Origin: Datnioides undecimradiatus
Lineage: Eukaryota; Chordata; Actinopteri; Lobotiformes; Datnioididae
Reading direction: 5' to 3'
NCBI GenBank assembly: GCA_008933995.1
Contig: WARS01000044.1
Location: 2,438,866-2,502,865 of the forward strand
DNA length: 64,000 nt
The translations under genes were made by a program, and so were the position numbers. Below are positions 51,001 to 59,000 of this stretch, piece by piece; position 1 is the stretch's first letter, and each line of letters opens with the position of its first letter. A model generated the notes under the pieces. It was given only the letters and a program-made list of their open reading frames with translations, was not told the DNA's origin and made no database searches.

Positions 51001-53006
51001 ATGCTAATTGTGCGTCCATTTCTCCTGTACTGATTGTTCCAGTTTGCCTTCTTAAACTGTGCTTCACTGAGCTTTACTGAGCTTTCTCAGCCAGTATAAT
51101 ATCTGTAGCTATGAGATCTGCACAGTGCAGTAACATTAACAACAAGGGAGGACACAGAAACGGACCATTTCTGTGGTGCGGTTCACTCACTTTACTCAGA
51201 CTTAATGGATACCTGTGTATGCTCTGCAAACATCCTCAGCACTAATATCAGGTTGTAGATTAGCATTTAGCACAACAGCGTCACCTTCCATTAGCAAAAA
51301 GGTGCTAAAATTAACACTGCCATTCTGACAGACCAGATTTATTTGTGTCATAGCCTTATGGTGGACATATAGTTAAGCACAACCTGCACAGAACTGCAGT
51401 CAAAAAGCAGTGAAACAAGAAAGCATCTGTTTAGTGTCATGTCTCAAGGGGCGTGTTTGTTTAAGGACATTTTCAGCTTAGATACTGTAAGTTAACTGTA
51501 ACAGTTGTGTGTCTGTGATCCCTGTGTTGGGTTCTGCAGGAACCACCTCAGGACTAATTGGAGGAAATGAGAGCAAACAAACTCATTTAGAAATGAGCAG
51601 GAGACAGAAAGATGTGCACAGAATATAATGAAAATGACTGATGTGATATTTATTCAGAGAAATAATGAGATGTGCAAACATTTTGTCTGGTTTGACCAAC
51701 AGGCCTTTGTGCAAACAGACTGATTTTTTTTTTTTTTTTTTATTTCTTGTACACCAAAAACTTTTATTTTCCCAGATGTGATCTCTTTGACCTCATATGG
51801 CTTCTGGAAAAATGTCTCTACCTGCTTATTTTCTTTGGAGCGCAGTAGTAAAATACAGTCCCTTTCCAATTATTCGTTCATGTTGACTTATAAAAAAGCA
51901 AGTCCGTCAGGCCTCAGCTTCACATACATCAGCAGATTTTAACGGGGTAAAAACCCTCAGAAAGCAGCAACAAACGACATCTATGTTTGAAGAGGTTGAA
52001 CGTCACATGACAAAAGTGGTGGTGCCATTAGCAGCACGTGTGCCTCCACAGAGTCACACAAATGGTTAAGAAGATTAAACCTTGAGAAAGAGAGTGTGCG
52101 TGTGTTTCTTTAACAAAGTAAATGGGGCATGCTCATGGAGAGTCCTGAAAACATTAACTGGATCATACTGTGGGCGTGTGGCGTCAGAGTAGGATGAAGA
52201 TAAACATAATCATCATCATGTTACATTTTTATTTTTTTGACTTATTAAAGAGAGTAAGATGTGACACTCTGCCCTCAGATTGAGAGAACATATGTCTACA
52301 TTAGACAGCTTTATAATGGACAAAGTATTCTTTAACACTTCACTCTGGAAGTTATTCAAATGAGGAAGGGGAAGTTACTCACATGCTAAGCGTGGCACTG
52401 AGACAGAGGCAGATTCCCTCTCGACTGCGGAAGTTCTTGTGTTTAAAACCAGGAAGTAGCCTTTCCCAAACGTACTGGACAGATGAGGAGGAGGGAGACA
52501 AGTAAGAGATGAGGGAGAAAAGGGGGAGAGAGTGTCAGTGGGAACAGGCAGAGGGAGGCTGTGCCAGGCAGCTCATCAGGGGTTTGAGCAGATTATGGAG
52601 TACACAGGAGGTTACAATCTGTGGAGATGTGCATGTGTGTCGTGCGTGTCTACGGTGTGTTCAGTGTGTAATCCCTTTAACATCCAGAAGAGGGGGCCCA
52701 AAACGTGCATCGCCTCTCAACTGAAGTGAGTATCTTTTGATGCAGAGGTGGCTGTGATTTGTCTGCTGTTCTGCATTTTGATTGGAAAATTGTCCCAACA
52801 AGTAGAATAGCAATTGAACTGACCAGGTCACTGCCTACTGAGCCTTCTAACATCAGTGAAAATACACAGCGCAAGAGTTTGTACACAGTTATAACATTTA
52901 ATATAATCAACTGTCTGGTACATTACATCAGCAGCCGGTAATAATAATAATTTAATTCCTAATCTATCCTTGTCTGCTTAGGGTCCAGAGATTTTTATGT
53001 GCATGT

Positions 53007-53047
<41 letters not shown>

Positions 53048-56000
53048 TCACCATGGGTGAGGCAGTCTGCTCCATACAGCGTAGGATGAGAGCTTGGCTG
53101 TTCTCCCTGACCTGGTCCTTCCCATCGCCCAGCCTGTCCACCAAAGCTGGCAAAACTACAGGAGGAAAAAAAAAAGAGATGGACAAAGGGAGAGAGGGAC
53201 AAAGAGGGTGGAGTGGTGAAGAGAGTCCACATGTGAATAATGCTGTGCGAAATATGCTTAATGTGCAGTACGGTATTTACAGAGTGCAGGTGAAATGAGG
53301 CCACTCATGACAGAATCTCTACTGGATTTAAATGGCAAAGAAAATACAGACTGCCCCCAAGTGGAGTGCTTTTAAAAACACATAAATATACAGAGATCCG
53401 CTTATCATTAGTCACAGCGTGTGTGTGTGTGTGTGTGTTTGATGTGTGTTTGAGTGTGAAAGTTGCATAAATTAATTATGAAGCTTTAGCAATACAACCA
53501 TCGACAACTGGGCTCTGATGAGACCACCGGGGCTCTGACAGGATGAGGGGAATGAGAGGACAGGAAATGAGAAATGGACCGTGACTAAAATAATGTCAAG
53601 ATCATCAAATGTTTTCACGTCAGCTCCACTTTATCTAACACACAACTGTAGCATGGCCTATATAACGCAGTGACACAGACTGGAGAACATATAAAGTAAG
53701 AGCCTTTAAATGCTGGCAGCTAAGTGAACTATATAGATATTGGTAACTAGAAAAATCTTTCCAATGGCTAAAACCACAACACCACATAAATGGGAACTTA
53801 ACAGCTTTATACTGAAGACCTGATTTTGGCTCACCAATATGAAGGGGGAACAGGGTGATATTCTCTTTCTTATTAGCTACAAATACCTTTAAAAGACCAA
53901 AACAAACGAAAGTTAGTTCCCTGATATATGCAATATCTCTGCGCCACAGACCTTCACTGTTGTAGAAACACAATTAACACAAAGACATTAATCCAAATGT
54001 TGCACTGGCTTACATGTTTCTTCATCCTGAACATGAGCACTGTGGTTTATTTTGAGACAATCCCACATCCAATGTTCTGCTCTCACAGGTGCTCATTAGC
54101 ACCAAATTTGCAGCTGACTAAAGTAGTCCTCAACAAATGAAGTATTTGAGCTGCTGAAAACTGCAGTGTTGTGCAGTTTCAATAAATGATTAGCGAAGCT
54201 TTTGAAAGAATAAAGTATAAGTTGCTGTGAAATCATTTTTATGAATGTAAATCTTTGGGAGGAAGCAGTGGGCTTTTGGATGAGCGTTACATTAGGGAAG
54301 TCAGAAAATACTGGGAGGTGGACTACACAAGGATTTGAGACTTGTTGACAGTAACACAAACATTGCAAGCCTCATCCCTTTAATGCCCAGTCACAAAGCC
54401 TGGTGAAGCTTTTTCTGCTTGACCATCAAATGGAAAATATAAAACTTTCTGAGTTACATAAAACTCAAAGCCTCCCTTTGACATTCATGCAATGGGATAA
54501 ACACAAACACACACACACACACACTCCTACCCACATTCCTCTTCTGAAACTTCAGCAAGGGAGTGATGTCATCTGCCCTTTTCCTGTGCTCTGTGCATAT
54601 GTGTGTGCGCGTGCGTACATTATGTTACCATAACAGCTGGTTGCCTTGGCAACAAGGACAATACTCTCAAACAGAGAAAATGACAGGGGGGGACATTGTT
54701 GCATGCAACGTCATCTGCTGTAGTAGGGATGAAAACACACACACACACACACACGCGCACACACACACAGTTTGTAACAAGTGCACTCATTTGCAGGACG
54801 ATCAAATCACATGGTTGCTGGCTGGCCAATCACATTAATTTATTGCATCTGTCACATGTTATTATTAAGCAGAGTCTGATCTGTGTGTTTCACTTCCATT
54901 TCCACCTCACATCTGAGACTTACTGTGCACAAACATGCACGCCATGCAGCATAATGGCAGCAGCTCTGTACAATGAGTCAGTCCTGTAGATCAATGCAAT
55001 CACTCACTTTCAATGATCTCATCGTCCTCCCCTCTGAGTGTGTGTGCGTGTGTGTGTGCTTGTGTGTGGGAAGCGGGTGGGTGCAGGGAGAAGGAGAGCA
55101 CAGGAAAAGGAGAGATGGAAGTCAGATGGAGGGAGGGAGATTCCAGAGCCAGCGGTGGCTCAGAGAGATGTTTTTACCATCAGTCTGAGACACACTTCGC
55201 TGACACACACAGTCATACAGAGCTGGGCTAAGGCACCGTGTGTGTGTGTTTGTATGTGTGGTGGCAGACTTTGCACAGTGTGACAGGTCCAGTCATCCCA
55301 GAACTGCACTGCAGGACTGAGTGTGTATGTTGGGCACAGGAGCCAGTCTGGCTGACAAAGACAGCTGGTGACACCTTAAGCAGGCACATGCAAGGGCTGG
55401 CACTGACATGACATGACACACACCCACACCCACACACACGCACACACACCATGAAATCTGATACAAGCTTCAGTGTATGAGGTCATATGAATGTGAGGTG
55501 TGGTTTTGGGGCGTAATAGAGGGAGCAACAGTATTGAGGACAATTTAGAGCCTAAATATAGGGACTAAAGGATTTATAGTAGAGAGATATGGGGGGTGGG
55601 CGTGTGGTAGTGCGAGGCTTTAGTGCGGTGCTGCTGGTCAGTCTGTCTTAGAGGAACCGCAAAGTGGAAGTGAGAGACAAAATGGAAGGATAAGACCAAA
55701 TGTTCATGACAACACACACCATCACACTGCATGTAACAGTACAATATGTTGGGTTATAAGTGTGGGGAATTTTTATACATCTGGAAACAACCTGGAGTCA
55801 AGCCAAGAGGGCAAACCCATCCTCAACTAGCAGTCACTGATTCAGATAATGGAAGGATGAACATTTACCTTTGAGCCTGACGAACTGAACAAAGAATGAC
55901 ATTCATGTAATCCCCTTTTTCAAAGAGTGACAAACTAAATTGCAGCAGTGTGTCGGCCACATAATGCCTGACAACAGGTTTGTGCAGGTACATGTTTGGA

Positions 56001-59000
56001 CAGGTTTGTTATCATAAAAAGTATTTTTGGTTTAGCATTTTACATGCGAGAAAAAAAGACAAAACTCTTTCAAATGTGCAAGCTCTGTTTGACAACAAAC
56101 ACAAACATTTCATGATTGAGTTTCACTGTGATTGGAGCATGAGGATTTCAGGGTGGGGAGAGGTTAGATTTCTCACCTGTGCCCAGGTATCCTTTGAATC
56201 GCTCTCCCATGCGGTCCACAAACGCACCGCAGATGTCTATCCCCAATAATGCCACCTACAAAACACAGAGGCAGAAGTTATAGTGGGTCATATACGATCA
56301 TTATATACAATTACTATATAATTGTACTTTTATGTACTTTTTTATGTCAATAAATTGAATATGTTTCATTGTTGTATTACTACTACTATAGCGGGAGTGA
56401 TAGGAGGACATAAAAAATTTGATTCTCATTGCAAAGGTTTTTCACAAAAGAAAAATGATCCAGGCATCGTGTATGGTTTTAAAAATGCTGAATGAAACTG
56501 TCTCCTGAGTTTTGCTGACTCTGCAAATAGCCAAGACTGTGAAAGGTAATTTTGTCAAGTTCAAGGACTTAAAGTCTTTCTGTGCTGCTGCATCAAGATG
56601 CAAGTCTGTCACCAGATTTTTAAACCAGTTTAAGTCCCCTAAACTCTTCTGTCTGGATGAGCCTTGTAGTGCCAGACACAAATGCTGTGGCTCACAAAGA
56701 CTGGAATCATCAGATTATAGCTGAGTTGTCGACAGAAACAAAGTAGAAATAAGAACTGACTTCTACTGAGTCAAATGGGGAAAAAATACATAAAAATGCT
56801 GTAGCAGTCTCAGGCATGTGTTCAGCAAAGGACCAAAAGGAAGGAAAATATACAGCACACTGATAATTAGGTGATATGGGGTTCCAGACTGAATAAGCGG
56901 CACTGAGAAGTCACATTTACACAAAGCTACTTCCATTCACCGATTATGCTTGAATATATGCATAAAAATCTGACTTGGAAATACCAGAAATTGAATACAC
57001 ACACTTTGAAAGCCAAAGAACTTCCTTAAATCCCAACTCTACGCCATCATATGACCATTTGTTAAGGATGAAACCAAGCCATAGCCATGATTCCTTAGTA
57101 AAAACGCTGAGATGCAGTGGAAAATGGCAATTAATTAAACCAATTAAGGTTGGAAGTTTGTTCTGATAAAGAGTTCATTCTTTGCCAGCGAGAAAAGGTT
57201 ACATTTAAAGGGTAATACCATATTGCATCGGAGGTTGGTTCATGTTAACAGCTGGGGTGCTTTGATTATGTAACCTTGTTGTGCCCTCTTTACGCCTACT
57301 GCACAACAGCAGTTAGTGGAACCACGCATTCATTTGCACTATTTCTATAGAAATTTTAGCATCAAATGAGTTTCAGTCGTCAACAAAATGACTTAATTTG
57401 ACTTTAGAGCAAAGTGTTGAGGTGAGAACAAGTTAAGATGTTTGCCACGTGTTCACAATCACATGATGCTTGTTAAAGTGACCCTTGACAGTCGCCTTAC
57501 TCATCTCTCTGCTAGGATTTGGCTCAGTCATAACAGAAAAACTGCCTTGTGATATGACTCGTTGGGGGAAGGTAGACTGGATTTTTGTCTGGTGGTAAAG
57601 TTGAGTTTTCCACTGTGTTTCTGATTAGGATCACATCCCACACTGCGCAGTGCTCCTGGAATGCTTGTTTTGGCAGTGCTGCAGTAACACTGAACAGTCC
57701 AAAAAGAAAATCCATTAAAACATTATTTGCCAGACTTGTCTGTCCCGTTCACTGCAGTTTCTTCCCTATTTTAGTCAAAGGAAGAGCAGAGTCAGGTAAT
57801 CACAGACATAAAAAAAAGGGGGGGAATGGGGGCAGTGAGGTAAAATACCGGGATCAAGGCCAAGTAATACTAGAGAAAACAAAAATCACCTGGGGAAGAA
57901 ACATGAGCTCTGGGTCACTGTGATGACTCTCATACTGACCTAATTTCGGAGGAGGAGGGGAGGTAGAGAGGAAAAACAGCAAGAGAGAAAACAGAGAGAG
58001 AAAGAAGAAACAGTACAGGAAAGACACAAGCCTTAGGCCTCCCCTCCCCCCTCCTCCTCCACCAAGCACCCCAACAAGCTTGGCGCCCACAACCATATGG
58101 CATCTTTACTTGGAGAGAGACAGAGAGGAGGAGACAGAGGATGAGAGATGGAAGGGACTGGCCTTATCTATCTTTATCTACCTTGGACAGTAGAAAAGTG
58201 AAAAATGGAGGGGACGATCTTTCCTGCTCTAGCTGCTTCTTGTAATGCAAGGTCGAACTTAAGATGAGGAGTGAATCAGGGAGGACAGGACAAAAAAACA
58301 AATGGGCACTTAGGTATCACCTGAAACATAAAAACATCAAGCATGTGGATACAGCAGTGTCTAAAAGCATCATTTTGAAACACACACACACACACACGCA
58401 ACACAGTGTGCCTGGCCTCATAGCATCAGACGGACTGAGGAATGCTTGAGAAAAAAAGAAAACGGTAAATATTTAGCCAGGTATGAATGGTTCTTTGTCC
58501 AGACTCAGGTTAATGCTCATGGTGGCTTAGCCTGTTAATTCGCGTACCATGTACAGGGTTTACTCTGGATTCTGGATAGACTTAAAGGCAGCTCTGGACA
58601 GAAAAACAGGGTCTACGGCTCACACAGCCAAGAGAAGACAGAGTATGCTAAGAGACAAGTACTGAAACCATTAGACCGTTAATTCATTAGTGAACAACGA
58701 TTTTCTTAATCCATAAATGTTTAAGTGTGTCTGTTGTTTTTCTTTCACCTCTGAATTTAACATTGTTGGCTGTTAAAAAGATTGTAAAGCGACTTAAAGT
58801 CTGAGACCTTGCCTGTCATTCTCAGTTGCCTGTATTAGTCTGTGGACAGATTTCTATGCAATGGACTCTGGACGGGTTTACCAGGAAAATCCTAAAGATG
58901 TGATGTTTATGAGGCACTCACCACAGCACAGAAGCAGCCCCAAGATCCATGCTACCATTACTGTAAAGCATTTGACAAATATTGTAGTTTATCAGCTGAT

